From: Pseudomonadota bacterium
GTDB lineage: Bacteria; Pseudomonadota; Gammaproteobacteria; Burkholderiales; Burkholderiaceae_C
Assembly: GCA_018241405.1 (NCBI GenBank)
Contig: JAFEDY010000011.1
Coordinates: 26,122 to 90,121 of the forward strand
Direction of reading: 5' to 3'
DNA length: 64,000 nt
The notes beneath the pieces were generated by a model that had not been told where the DNA came from, made no database searches, and worked only from the letters and a program-made list of their open reading frames with translations. Position 1 is the first letter of the stretch; every line of letters starts with the position of its first letter. Positions 38,153 through 46,768 of this stretch are shown here, in pieces. The position numbers were made by a program, and so were the translations under genes.

Positions 38153-39274
38153 TTATTCCTTGGGGATGTATCCGGTGATTTCGAGGCCGTAGCCGACCAT
38201 GCTGGGCATGCGCCGCGGCTGGCCCATGAGCTGCATGCGGGTCACGCCCACCTCGCGCAGGATCTGCGCGCCCACGCCGTAGGTGCGCAGGTCCATGCGG
38301 CCGCGCTCGGGCGCCTGGGCGGCGCGCGCCGTACCTTCGAGCTGCTCCAGCAGCTGCGCGCCCGTCTCGCCGCAGTTGAGCAGCACGGCCACGCCGCGGC
38401 CCTGGTCCGCGATGTAGCGCAGGCTGGCGTCCAGGTTCCAGGAGTGCATGGAGCGATTCACCTCCAGCAGATCCAGCACCGACAGCGGCTCGTGCACGCG
38501 CACCGGCACGCTGACACTCGCGTCCCACTGGCCCTTGACCAGGGCCAGGTGCACGTCCTGGCTGGGCTCGTCGCGGAAGGCGTGGGCGGTGAATTCGCCA
38601 AACGCGGTCTGGATGGTGCGCGATGCAACCTTGTGCACCAGCGACTCGGTGCGGCTGCGGTGCTCGATCAGGTCGGCAATGGTGCCGATCTTCAGGCCGT
38701 GCTCGGCCGCGAACAGCTGCAGGTCGGGCAGGCGCGCCATGGTGCCGTCGTCCTTCATGACCTCGCAGATCACGGCGGCGGGGCTCAAGCCGGCCATGGC
38801 GGCCAGGTCGCAGCCGGCCTCGGTGTGGCCTGCGCGCATGAGCACGCCGCCGTCCACGGCCTGCAGCGGGAAGATGTGGCCGGGCTGCACCAGGTCGGCG
38901 GCACTGGCCTGCGGGGCCACGGCGGCGGCCACGGTGCGCGCGCGGTCGGCGGCGCTGATGCCGGTGGTCACGCCCTCGGCGGCCTCGATGGAGACGGTGA
39001 AGGCCGTGCCCATCTTGGTGCCATTGCGCGCCACCATGGGCGGTAGGTTGAGCCGTTCGCAGCGCTCGCGCGTGAGCGTCAGGCAGACCAGGCCGCGGCC
39101 GAAGCGCGCCATGAAGTTGATGGCCTCGGGCGTCACATGGTCGGCGGCGATGACCAGGTCGCCCTCGTTCTCGCGGTCTTCCTCATCAACCAGGATGACG
39201 ATGCGGCCGGCGGCGAGCTCGGCCACGATGTCTTGCACGGGCGAGATGGGCGCCGGCGTCAGGGGGGTGTTCAT
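38153..39274 (-). CDS. ribB: 3,4-dihydroxy-2-butanone-4-phosphate synthase with degenerate GTP cyclohydrolase II domain (RibBX type)
   Basis: A 373-residue fusion. Residues 1-205 are a complete RibB domain: [19 protein letters not shown] holds the metal- and ribulose-5-phosphate-binding acidic residues, and [17 protein letters not shown] is the second signature. Residues 206-373 have the fold of RibA, but the three cysteines that bind zinc in RibA (GECLTG.. and RCDCG) are gone: the region reads [20 protein letters not shown]. The protein is therefore probably active only as RibB, and a separate RibA should exist. No FMN riboswitch is visible upstream. Confidence 0.93.
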   Translation of the reverse strand: MNTPLTPAPISPVQDIVAELAAGRIVILVDEEDRENEGDLVIAADHVTPEAINFMARFGRGLVCLTLTRERCERLNLPPMVARNGTKMGTAFTVSIEAAEGVTTGISAADRARTVAAAVAPQASAADLVQPGHIFPLQAVDGGVLMRAGHTEAGCDLAAMAGLSPAAVICEVMKDDGTMARLPDLQLFAAEHGLKIGTIADLIEHRSRTESLVHKVASRTIQTAFGEFTAHAFRDEPSQDVHLALVKGQWDASVSVPVRVHEPLSVLDLLEVNRSMHSWNLDASLRYIADQGRGVAVLLNCGETGAQLLEQLEGTARAAQAPERGRMDLRTYGVGAQILREVGVTRMQLMGQPRRMPSMVGYGLEITGYIPKE

Positions 39275-39430
39275 GCGGGGCTTTCAGTGGGCCGTGCGCG
39301 GGTGCAGACGCATATTCAGCGGCAAAACCAGGCCCAAAGAACATGCGCAGCGGCCACGGGCCGCACGGGTGGGGGATGCGTCGATCCCGAAGCCGGCAAT
39401 TTTAGCGCGCCGCCGGCTGTACCGCCGGGA

Positions 39431-39718
39431 TTACACCGCCGGGACTTGCAGCGTCACGTCGCTGACCGGGCGCGCGACGCAGGGCAGCACCCAGCCCTCG
39501 GCTTTTTCCTCGGCCGACAGGCCGGGCCAGTCGATCTCGTAGCGCACCCGGCCTTCGGTGAGCAGGCAAATGCAGGTGCGGCAGGTGCCGTTGCGGCAGG
39601 AGCTGGGCCAGTTTATGCCGCCTTGCTCCAGCGACACCAGCAGGGGCTGGTCGGGCCAGGCATCGCATTGCGTGCCGTCGCTGCCCACGCGGGCGGTAAA
39701 GAAGGGCGCGGTGCTCAT
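39431..39718 (-). CDS. 2Fe-2S ferredoxin
   Basis: A 95-residue plant-type ferredoxin. The cluster ligands are in [15 protein letters not shown] (CX4CX2C) with the fourth cysteine in VLPCVA. The N-terminal strand pair fits the fold. It is a soluble electron carrier whose partner is not present here. It is 157 bases upstream of ribB on the same strand, so it may have its own transcript. Confidence 0.93.
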   Translation of the reverse strand: MSTAPFFTARVGSDGTQCDAWPDQPLLVSLEQGGINWPSSCRNGTCRTCICLLTEGRVRYEIDWPGLSAEEKAEGWVLPCVARPVSDVTLQVPAV

Positions 39719-39726
39719 GGTATCGA

Positions 39727-39790
39727 TGAATTTCAGAAAAAATGGGGATAGCGCTTGTGGAATAAGCGCATCAAGCTATTGAAAATGTAG
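39727..39790. repeat. Intergenic palindromic repeat, copy 5
   Basis: Contains GGGGATAGCGCTTGTGGAAT, then AAGCGCATCAAGCTATTGAA. Its AGCGCTT and AAGCGC arms match the family. It begins nine bases upstream of the ferredoxin start and so forms its leader. Confidence 0.65.
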
Positions 39791-39855
39791 TGCAAATGAT
39801 GCCCGGAAAATCCGCCGTGTACTGCCTGTTTTTTATGCAATGCAGCGACAATCCA

Positions 39856-40064
39856 TGTAAATCAACGACTTGCAAGCGCCATACAGGACTTGTCAAAACT
39901 TATCCACATGATTGTCCAGCTCGGGCTGGGATAAACCGGGCGGCCTTGCCCGAAAAATAAGCATCGTGTAGAAATCTATTGCAAATCAACGGCTTGCATG
40001 CGCCATACAGCGCTTGTCCGCGGTTACCCACAGGATTATCCAGTGCGGCCAGGGATAAGCCGCG
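39856..40064. repeat. Tandem 85 bp imperfect direct repeat with DnaA-box-like motifs
   Basis: Unit A is 39856-39940 and unit B 39980-40064, 124 bases apart. They align without gaps and by my count match at 66 of 85 positions. Unit A contains TTATCCACA at 39905-39908 onward (the line break falls within it), which is the DnaA box consensus, and unit B TTACCCACA at the same place plus ATTATCCAG. Both end with GGGATAA, the reverse of TTATCCC. The shared block GCGCCATACA is identical. Confidence 0.7.
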
Positions 40065-40069
40065 GCGAT

Positions 40070-40951
40070 TCAGGCGAACAGCGCCTCGAAACCCCCTTCG
40101 GGCAGAAAACGCCGCTCGCGCTGGTACAGGCGCGTAGGGCCTGGCATGGCGACCTCTCGTACGGAGTGCATGGCATCGCCGGGGTAGCAGATGACGCGTG
40201 CGCCATCTTGCTCGAAGGCCTCGGGCAGGATGGTGGACGGTCGCTGGCGCTGGGCCTGCTCCATCACGCTGCGCACGCTGGCATGGCGCGCCAGCTGCGC
40301 CAGGCTCATGATCTGCGGCGGCGCCAGGTCGATCAGGCCGTCGCGGTAGCGCTCCAGGGCGCCGCGCGGCGTGATCCAGACGCTGTCGGTGGTTTCCTGG
40401 TCGTCGTGCCGGGCGGCCTGGCCGTCTGGCGCCCGGGCCACGAAGAAGCGGGTGTCGAAGCGGCGCGTCGCCATCGCCGGTGCCAGCGGCGTGATCCAGC
40501 GCGACCAGGCGCACATCTGGCGCGTGGCCAGGCGCAACTGCAGGGCCGCCAGCACCTGGGCCAGCGGCTGGCCGACGTGCAGCAGGGCGCGGGCGTGCGG
40601 GGCGTCCACCGGGGCGTGGGCCTGCAGGGGCTCGGCCAGCAGCAGGCCGCATTCCTCCAGCGCCTCGCGCAGCGCCGCCACATGCAGGCCGGCAGCCGTG
40701 GCGGCGTCCAGGCCGGGTTCGTTCAGAGCCTCGTGAAGTGCCTGGGCCGGCTGGTCCAGCGCGGTGCAGCCGTCGCGGTCCGCGGCGTCGAGCTTGCCGC
40801 CGGGAAACACATGTACACCGCCCATGTTGGCCATCTGGGTATGGCGGCGCAGCAGCAGGGTCTCCAGCCCCGCGGGCGTGTCGCGCAGCAGCACCACGGT
40901 GGCGGCGTCGCGCGGGGTTTCGGGGGTGGGGGATTGGGGCATGGCTTGCAT
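40070..40951 (-). CDS. NUDIX hydrolase (NUDT19/RP2-like)
   Basis: A 293-residue NUDIX protein that splits nucleoside diphosphate derivatives; relatives act on CoA esters. The Nudix box is interrupted: GGVHVFPGGKLD is followed by an insertion of about 40 residues and then by the catalytic helix ALREALEECGLLL. This arrangement is characteristic of the NUDT7/NUDT19 branch. The start is uncertain: ATG 40951 and 40942 are both close to the first conserved strand, and a longer form from 41050 has an atypical leader. Confidence 0.85.
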   Translation of the reverse strand: MQAMPQSPTPETPRDAATVVLLRDTPAGLETLLLRRHTQMANMGGVHVFPGGKLDAADRDGCTALDQPAQALHEALNEPGLDAATAAGLHVAALREALEECGLLLAEPLQAHAPVDAPHARALLHVGQPLAQVLAALQLRLATRQMCAWSRWITPLAPAMATRRFDTRFFVARAPDGQAARHDDQETTDSVWITPRGALERYRDGLIDLAPPQIMSLAQLARHASVRSVMEQAQRQRPSTILPEAFEQDGARVICYPGDAMHSVREVAMPGPTRLYQRERRFLPEGGFEALFA

Positions 40952-41209
40952 GGCTGGGTCCGTGGTGCTGTGGGAGGGGCGGCAACCGCAGGGGCGGGCA
41001 GCTCCGTATTGTCCTTTTGTCGCGGCGTAACCATATGGTGAGGGCCGCATGCAACAGTATTCGGCGTTTCAGTGAGGGTGGGCCATGCGCAATCTGCCGG
41101 TTGCCGGCGCTCCAGGGTTGCCGAAATGCGGTCGGCGCAATACAGGGTGGTCAGGCAGGCTCAACCGTGGCGTGCTAAGTTCCAACCCCAAGCCAAAGAT
41201 GGAACAACA

Positions 41210-42739
41210 ATGAGCACTCTGCAACAGAGAATCGCCGCCCTGCCGGCCGAGCGCCTGGCCGGCATGCGCCGCGGCATAGAGAAGGAGGGGCTGCGCGTTC
41301 TGCCCGAAGGGGGGCTGGCGCTCACGCCGCACCCGCAGGCGCTGGGGTCGGCCCTCACGCACCCCTCTATCACCACCGACTACAGCGAGTCGCAGATCGA
41401 GCTCATCACGGGCGCGCACGCCACTGTCGAGGCCTGCCTCGATGAGCTCACGCAGATCCACCAGTATGTGCTGCGCACCCTGGGCGGGCAGGGCGGCGAG
41501 ATGCTGTGGGTCAGCAGCATGCCCTGCGGCCTGCCCACCGACGAGACGATTCCGATAGGCCGCTATGGCAACTCGCACATCGGCCGCGCCAAGAGCATCT
41601 ACCGCATGGGACTGGCGCACCGCTACGGGCGGCGCATGCAGACCATCTCGGGCATTCACTACAACTGGTCGCTGCCGGGCGTGACCAGCGAGGAGTACTT
41701 TGCGCTGATCCGCAACTTTCGCCGCCACGCCTTCGTGCTGCTGTACCTGTTCGGCGCCTCGCCCGCGCTGTGTCCCTGCTTCGTCGAAGGCCGCACGCAC
41801 AGCCTGCAGCCTATGGGCGACGGCCAACAGGCCCTGTACCTGCCGCACGCCACCTCGCTGCGCATGGGGCGCCTGGGCTACCAAAGCGACGCCCAGGCCA
41901 GCATCAGCGTGAGCTACAACGGCCTTTCGGGCTATGCCGATTCGCTGCACGAGGCGCTCACGCAACCCTACCCCGCCTACGAGGCCATAGGCATTCGCAA
42001 CATCGGCGGAGACTACAACCAGCTGGGCACCAGCCTGCTGCAGATCGAGAACGAGTTCTACGGCACCATCCGCCCCAAGCGCACCGTGCGCCGGGGCGAG
42101 CGCCCGCTGCACGCGCTGCGCGAGCGCGGCGTGGAGTATGTCGAGGTGCGGCTCATGGACCTGGACCCGTTTGAGAGCGTGGGCATCACTGCCCAGACCA
42201 TGCGCCTGCTGGACGTCTTCCTGCTGCACTGCCTGCTGACCGACAGCCCACCCGACACGCCCGCCGAGATAGCGGAATGCAAGCACAACCAGCACCAGAC
42301 GGCCGAGCGCGGCCGAGAGCCGGGCCTGCTGCTGCAGCGGCGTGGCCGGCCGGTGCAGCTCGCAGAATGGGCGGAGCAGATTCTGTCCGAATGCGCACCT
42401 ATTGCCGCGGCCCTGGATCGCGCGCAGGGCGGGCAGGACTATGGCGTGGCATTGCGCCAGGCCCAGGCAGTGCTGGCGGACAGCGCATTGGCCCCTTCGG
42501 CGCGCGTGCTGCAGGCCATGCAGGCGCAGCATGGTTGCAACTTCGAGGCGTTTTCGTTCACCCTCTCGCAGAGGGCGCGCGACAGCCTGCTGGCCCGGCC
42601 TTGGAGTGCCGAGCAGCAGGAATACTACGAGGCGCTGGCCGCCCGGTCCCTGCTCGAACAAAAGGACATCGAGGCGCAGGACCTGTTGCCCTTCGAGGAC
42701 TGGCGCCAGCAGTACATGGACCCCAGGCAGCTCGGCTGA
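41210..42739 (+). CDS. gshA: Glutamate-cysteine ligase
   Basis: A 509-residue enzyme for the first, ATP-dependent step of glutathione synthesis. It is the proteobacterial type: GIEKEGLRVLPEGG near 22-35, TDYSESQIELITG near 56-68 for metal and substrate, and QTISGIHYNWSLP near 143-155. Length is near that of E. coli GshA (518). It is monocistronic or cotranscribed with the FUSC gene 62 bases downstream. gshB is not in the window. Confidence 0.96.
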   Translation: MSTLQQRIAALPAERLAGMRRGIEKEGLRVLPEGGLALTPHPQALGSALTHPSITTDYSESQIELITGAHATVEACLDELTQIHQYVLRTLGGQGGEMLWVSSMPCGLPTDETIPIGRYGNSHIGRAKSIYRMGLAHRYGRRMQTISGIHYNWSLPGVTSEEYFALIRNFRRHAFVLLYLFGASPALCPCFVEGRTHSLQPMGDGQQALYLPHATSLRMGRLGYQSDAQASISVSYNGLSGYADSLHEALTQPYPAYEAIGIRNIGGDYNQLGTSLLQIENEFYGTIRPKRTVRRGERPLHALRERGVEYVEVRLMDLDPFESVGITAQTMRLLDVFLLHCLLTDSPPDTPAEIAECKHNQHQTAERGREPGLLLQRRGRPVQLAEWAEQILSECAPIAAALDRAQGGQDYGVALRQAQAVLADSALAPSARVLQAMQAQHGCNFEAFSFTLSQRARDSLLARPWSAEQQEYYEALAARSLLEQKDIEAQDLLPFEDWRQQYMDPRQLG

Positions 42740-42801
42740 GAGTCGGCCGCTGGCTTCTGCGCCGCCGCGTCCTGTCCCGGTGGGCGCGCTACAGTCGCGT
42801 C

Positions 42802-44982
42802 ATGCCCATGCCTCTTGAGTCCCGCCTGCGCAGCGCTTGGCGCGTGCTGCTCTCGCACTATGTCGCCAACGGCGTGTCTGGGGCGCTGGGGCTGCTGCTG
42901 ATCTCGACCCTGATCCACCTGTGGCTGGGCGCGGCCGCCGCCTCGGCGGCGACGGTGGGCGTCATCGTCGCCATTCCGCCCGACGTGCCTGCGCCCCGGC
43001 GCGGCAAGCTGCTGCACATGCTGCCGGCGCCGCTCCTGGCACTGCCGCTGTTTCTGGTGGTGCAGCGCCTGCATGACCAGCCCTGGTTGCTGGGCCTGCT
43101 CATCGTGCCCGCAAGCTTTCTGGCCTTTCTGGCCATGGCCTGGGGCAAGCGTGGCGCACCCGTGGCCATTGCCGCGGTGCTGGCGCTGGTGTTTTCCATG
43201 GCCGTGCCGGCGCCGGCCGAAGGGGAGGGCTGGCGTGCGGCCCTGATCACCACGTTCCACTTCGGCCTGGGTGCGCTGCTGTATCTGCCTTGGGGCGTGC
43301 TGACCAACCGGTTGCTCAATGGCCGCTACCGCGTGCAGATCATCGCCGACCTGATGCTGTCGTTGGCGGCGCTGATGCGGCTGCAGGCCTTGCAGTTCAC
43401 GCCGGTGCTGGCGTTGGGCGAGCGCGCCAATCCGCTCATGGGAGCGCTGCTGCTGCGCCAGGCAACGCTTGCGGACCAGTTGCAGTCGGCGCGCGACATC
43501 GTGCTCGAAGCGCCCTCCAGTGCCAGGCAGCAGCAGCTTGCGGGCATGCTGCTGTGTGCCCTCGAGTTGCGTGACCACCTCGTCGCCAGCGCCCTCGACC
43601 TGGAGCAGTTGCGCCGCCAGCCCGAGCAGGCCGAGGCACTGGCACTCCTGCGCACGGAACTGCTGGCGCAGGCCGATGCGCTGGAGTCGTTGGCCGATGC
43701 GCTGCTGTGGGCGCGCCGGCCCGAGCCCGGCGTGCGACCACGCCCCGTCCTGGGGGCACTGCACGAGCCGGCACAGGCCGGATTCAGCCCGGCGCGGCTG
43801 GCACGCGGCCTGTACTACCGGATCGGTCATATCCATGACGAGGTCGGCCAGCTCGTTGCCCTGGCGCGTGGTGAAACCGCACCCGACCTGGCCCTGGTGC
43901 GCGTGTACTGGCAGATGTTTGTCAGCTCCACGGGTTGGGGCTGGAAGCCCTTCATGGGCCTGTGGCGCTGGCGCGCCGCGCCGCTGCGCCACGCCATCCG
44001 TGCGGCCCTGGCAATCGGCGTGGGCTACGCCCTGTCGCGGCTGCTGCCCTGGCACGAGCATGCCTACTGGATCGTGCTGACCATCATCGTCGTGCTGCGC
44101 GGCAGCCTGGCGCAGACGCTTGAGCGGCGCAACGAGCGTGTTGCGGGCACCCTGCTGGGCTGCGTGATCGCGTCGGCGCTGCTTGCGGCCGGCTTGCCGC
44201 TCTGGGCGCTGCTGGCCTGTGTGACGCTGGCGCAGGCCGTTGCCCACTCCTTCACGTTGCGGCGCTATCTGTTCACCGCCGTGGCAGCCACGGTGCTGGG
44301 CCTGGTGCAGGCGCATCTGCTGGGCGCGGGGGGCAGCGCCGGCTTCGTACTGCTCGAGCGCATAGTCGATACGCTGATAGGCGCAGGCGTGGCCTGGGCC
44401 TTTGCCTATGTGCTCCCATCCTGGGAGCGCCAGCAGGTGCCCACCCTGGTGGCGCGCACGCTGGCAGCGCAGGTGCGTCACGCGCGCGAAGCCTTGGGCC
44501 TGGGCCAGCTGCAGGCCGTGGACAACCACCCCGAACTCGCCTGGCGTCTGGCGCGGCGCGAGGCCTACGACAGCCTGGGCGCGCTGGTGCAGGCCACGGC
44601 GCGCGCCTGGAAGGAGCCGCGCGCCGTGCGCCCGCCGCTGGCGCCGTTGGAACGCATGCAGGCGCATTGCTACCAGCTGCTGGCGCAGTTGACGGCAGTC
44701 AAGTCCATGCTGCTGCTGCGCCGTGGACATTTGCGCAGCGAAGACGTGCAGAGCCCGCTGGCCGCGTCAGCCGAGCGGCTGCAGGCCCTATTGACCGGAG
44801 CCGCTCCCGCTGCCGCGCCGGGGCTACGGCTGGACGATATGCCCGAAGAAGTATCCCTGCCGCCGCTGGTGGAGGCCGACCTCACCCCCTGGCTGCTGCG
44901 CCGCCTGCGCCTGGCCGAGGACCTGGCGCAGCAGCTGCGCAGCGAGGCCATGGCGGTGGTGACGCCGCTGCGGGGCGAATAG
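42802..44982 (+). CDS. FUSC family (YccS-like) inner membrane protein
   Basis: A 726-residue protein with two sets of membrane helices, near 15-190 and 400-530, separated by a large soluble helical region. This two-block plan and the segment RHAIRAALAIGVGYALSRLL, followed by YWIVLTIIVVLRGSLAQTLERRNERVAGTLLG, are typical of the FUSC/YccS family of putative exporters. Substrate not known; relatives include AaeB, an aromatic acid efflux protein, but no AaeA-like partner is beside it. ATG 42802. Confidence 0.88.
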   Translation: MPMPLESRLRSAWRVLLSHYVANGVSGALGLLLISTLIHLWLGAAAASAATVGVIVAIPPDVPAPRRGKLLHMLPAPLLALPLFLVVQRLHDQPWLLGLLIVPASFLAFLAMAWGKRGAPVAIAAVLALVFSMAVPAPAEGEGWRAALITTFHFGLGALLYLPWGVLTNRLLNGRYRVQIIADLMLSLAALMRLQALQFTPVLALGERANPLMGALLLRQATLADQLQSARDIVLEAPSSARQQQLAGMLLCALELRDHLVASALDLEQLRRQPEQAEALALLRTELLAQADALESLADALLWARRPEPGVRPRPVLGALHEPAQAGFSPARLARGLYYRIGHIHDEVGQLVALARGETAPDLALVRVYWQMFVSSTGWGWKPFMGLWRWRAAPLRHAIRAALAIGVGYALSRLLPWHEHAYWIVLTIIVVLRGSLAQTLERRNERVAGTLLGCVIASALLAAGLPLWALLACVTLAQAVAHSFTLRRYLFTAVAATVLGLVQAHLLGAGGSAGFVLLERIVDTLIGAGVAWAFAYVLPSWERQQVPTLVARTLAAQVRHAREALGLGQLQAVDNHPELAWRLARREAYDSLGALVQATARAWKEPRAVRPPLAPLERMQAHCYQLLAQLTAVKSMLLLRRGHLRSEDVQSPLAASAERLQALLTGAAPAAAPGLRLDDMPEEVSLPPLVEADLTPWLLRRLRLAEDLAQQLRSEAMAVVTPLRGE

Positions 44983-45096
44983 GGCAGGCGCACTGTTTGG
45001 CAGGCTTAAGAGATGGCGAAGTGCCGATGCGTGGCTGTCATCGGCCAGGAGCGGCTGCGATGCTGGATGACGAGGCGCACGCAGCAATCTGACCGC

Positions 45097-45480
45097 CTAC
45101 CCGCGCCAGGGGGTGATGCGTGGTAACCATCGCTGCACGTTCGCCCGGTAGCGCTGGTACTCGTCGACGAACTGCTCGCCCAGCGCACGCTCTTCGTAGG
45201 CGAGAACAATCAAGAAGAATCCAGCCCACACGATCGCGCCATACTCCAGCACCGTGACGCTCCCGAACAGAACGTTCTGGCCGGTGATCAACGCCGTGAC
45301 TGCGACGTACATCGGAATGCGGACGTAGCGATAAAACCCGGTGACGACGAGGCGCTCGGGTGGCATCACGGGCGCAGGAGTCCCGAGGCCCTGCAATGCG
45401 AAGCGAGCGAACGCGTTGCTGTGATCGCACAAGCCAGCGGTGCGCAGGAGCTGCCAGACCGGTGCGCCCAGCGCAAGGGG
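45097..45480 (-). pseudogene. Isoprenylcysteine/phospholipid methyltransferase-type gene, 5' truncated
   Basis: The C-terminal part of an ICMT/PEMT-type membrane methyltransferase is intact: PERLVVTGFYRYVRIPMYVA, YEERALGEQFVDEYQRYR and NVQRWLPR. The similarity runs upstream past the TTG at 45432 to about 45480 without a start ATG, and an in-frame stop then follows. The first two membrane segments are missing, and the divergent DnaJ-like gene starts only 63 bases further. It is probably a remnant of a gene cut by a rearrangement. A short protein from TTG 45432 (111 residues) is conceivable but unlikely to function. Confidence 0.65.
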
Positions 45481-45542
45481 CGCGGCGGCAAGCTGCGCCT
45501 GCTACCATGCTGCGCTGCAGCAGAGTGTGCACCATTGAGACG

Positions 45543-46547
45543 ATGAACCTCGACGACCCTTACCACGAACTTGGCCTGTCACCGGGGGCCAGCGATGCCG
45601 AGGTGAAGGCGGCGTGGCGCCGACTGTCCGCGCGCTGGCACCCGGATCGCAACGACAGCCCGCAGGCCCTGCGAAAGATTCAGCGTATCAATCGGGCGCT
45701 GGAAGTGATCCGCAAGGCCCGGGGCGAGCCGGAGGCTGAAGCCGAGGACCCTGCCTCTGGTACGCAAGCGTCCACCGCAGAGCACGCCATCAGTCTCACG
45801 CTCGAAGACGTGGCGATCGGCTGCGTCAGGGAAGTGCGGGGCGAGATAGTGGAAGACTGCGCCGTCTGCAAAGGCAGCGGCCTGCAACTGCAAGCTACCG
45901 AGTGCAGCGAATGTCGTGGCGCCGGCCGCATCCGGCAGCATCTCTGGTTCGCCTGGGTCTTGTCCACGGTCGAATGCACCGCCTGTCAGGGGCACGGGAA
46001 GACGCGCCACAGTTGCACCGCCTGCGCGGCGAGCGGGAAGGCACCGGCGAGTAAGTACCACTGCCGGGTGCCGGTCGCGCCTGGCGCACGCGCGGGCGAC
46101 CTCCTCGATGTCACCGCCCGCGTGCAAGGCAGGCAGCGCCAGCACAAGGTGGCATTGCGCCTGCGCGTGGAGCTTCAGCCGCATGAGTTCTTCACGGCCG
46201 AAACCGACGGAACCTTGAAGTGCGAGGTGCCCGTCGACGGCTTTGCATGGATGGCCAATCGCTGGATCGAGGTTCCAACGCCCCGCGGATTGCAACAGAT
46301 GAAGCTGCGGCGGGGCTACCTGAGCTATCGCATCAAAAGCGCAGGCCTACCATGGACGAACGAGGCAGAGGCCGCGGATTGCATCGTCACCGTCGTGCCG
46401 ATATTTCCGGAAGAGCTCAATGGGGAGCAGGAGGCAGCGATCGATCGGCTCGTTGCCAGTAACTCCCAGATGGTCGGGACGCCCGCCGGCGATCGCATGG
46501 CGGCATGGATCCGGTGGGTGGACAACTGGCAGAATCGGTACAGCTGA
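45543..46547 (+). CDS. DnaJ-like protein with four zinc-finger repeats, no G/F linker
   Basis: A 334-residue protein. Residues 5-60 are a J domain with HPD at 33-35 (ARWHPDRND). Four cysteine pairs follow (C106/C109, C121/C124, C145/C148 and C158/C161, three of them as CXXCXGXG), then a C-terminal substrate-binding domain. Between the J domain and the zinc part there is no Gly/Phe-rich linker but an acidic, alanine-rich one. It is a co-chaperone that should recruit DnaK; the general DnaJ is presumably elsewhere. Base composition is slightly lower in GC than the neighbours. Confidence 0.9.
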   Translation: MNLDDPYHELGLSPGASDAEVKAAWRRLSARWHPDRNDSPQALRKIQRINRALEVIRKARGEPEAEAEDPASGTQASTAEHAISLTLEDVAIGCVREVRGEIVEDCAVCKGSGLQLQATECSECRGAGRIRQHLWFAWVLSTVECTACQGHGKTRHSCTACAASGKAPASKYHCRVPVAPGARAGDLLDVTARVQGRQRQHKVALRLRVELQPHEFFTAETDGTLKCEVPVDGFAWMANRWIEVPTPRGLQQMKLRRGYLSYRIKSAGLPWTNEAEAADCIVTVVPIFPEELNGEQEAAIDRLVASNSQMVGTPAGDRMAAWIRWVDNWQNRYS

Positions 46548-46768
46548 CAACCCGATGACCATCAGCATGGTGGACTGATGGCTCGCTTTGGCCGCGTTCT
46601 ACAACACGCGCCGGCCGCATTCCTCGGTACCTTTTTCGGCGGCGGCCTTGCCTGTCATGTGGCGCGCTCGATGGCAAGATGTAGTGCGCAACTTGCGCCT
46701 CCGTCCTACTTGCAATACGCGCCATGGCCGGCGCGCCGCCTGTTTCTGGTGACCTACGCTGCAATGCT

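Larger units (their letters stand above)
39719..40069. other. 351-base gene-free gap with two repeat classes
   Basis: Holds a copy of the 60 bp family repeat (39727-39790) and then a tandem pair of 85 bp units with DnaA-box-like sequences (39856-39940 and 39980-40064). No reading frame here looks coding. It also contains the promoter of the ferredoxin gene, which I cannot place. Confidence 0.6.

Noticed and set aside
39275..39430. Possible FMN riboswitch upstream of ribB
   Set aside because: I looked for the conserved RFN blocks (such as the GGGTGAAATTCCC-type stem) on the minus strand and did not find them.
39856..40064. Chromosomal origin of replication
   Set aside because: DnaA-box-like sequences are present but there is no AT-rich unwinding region and no dnaA-dnaN neighbourhood, so only a repeat is called.
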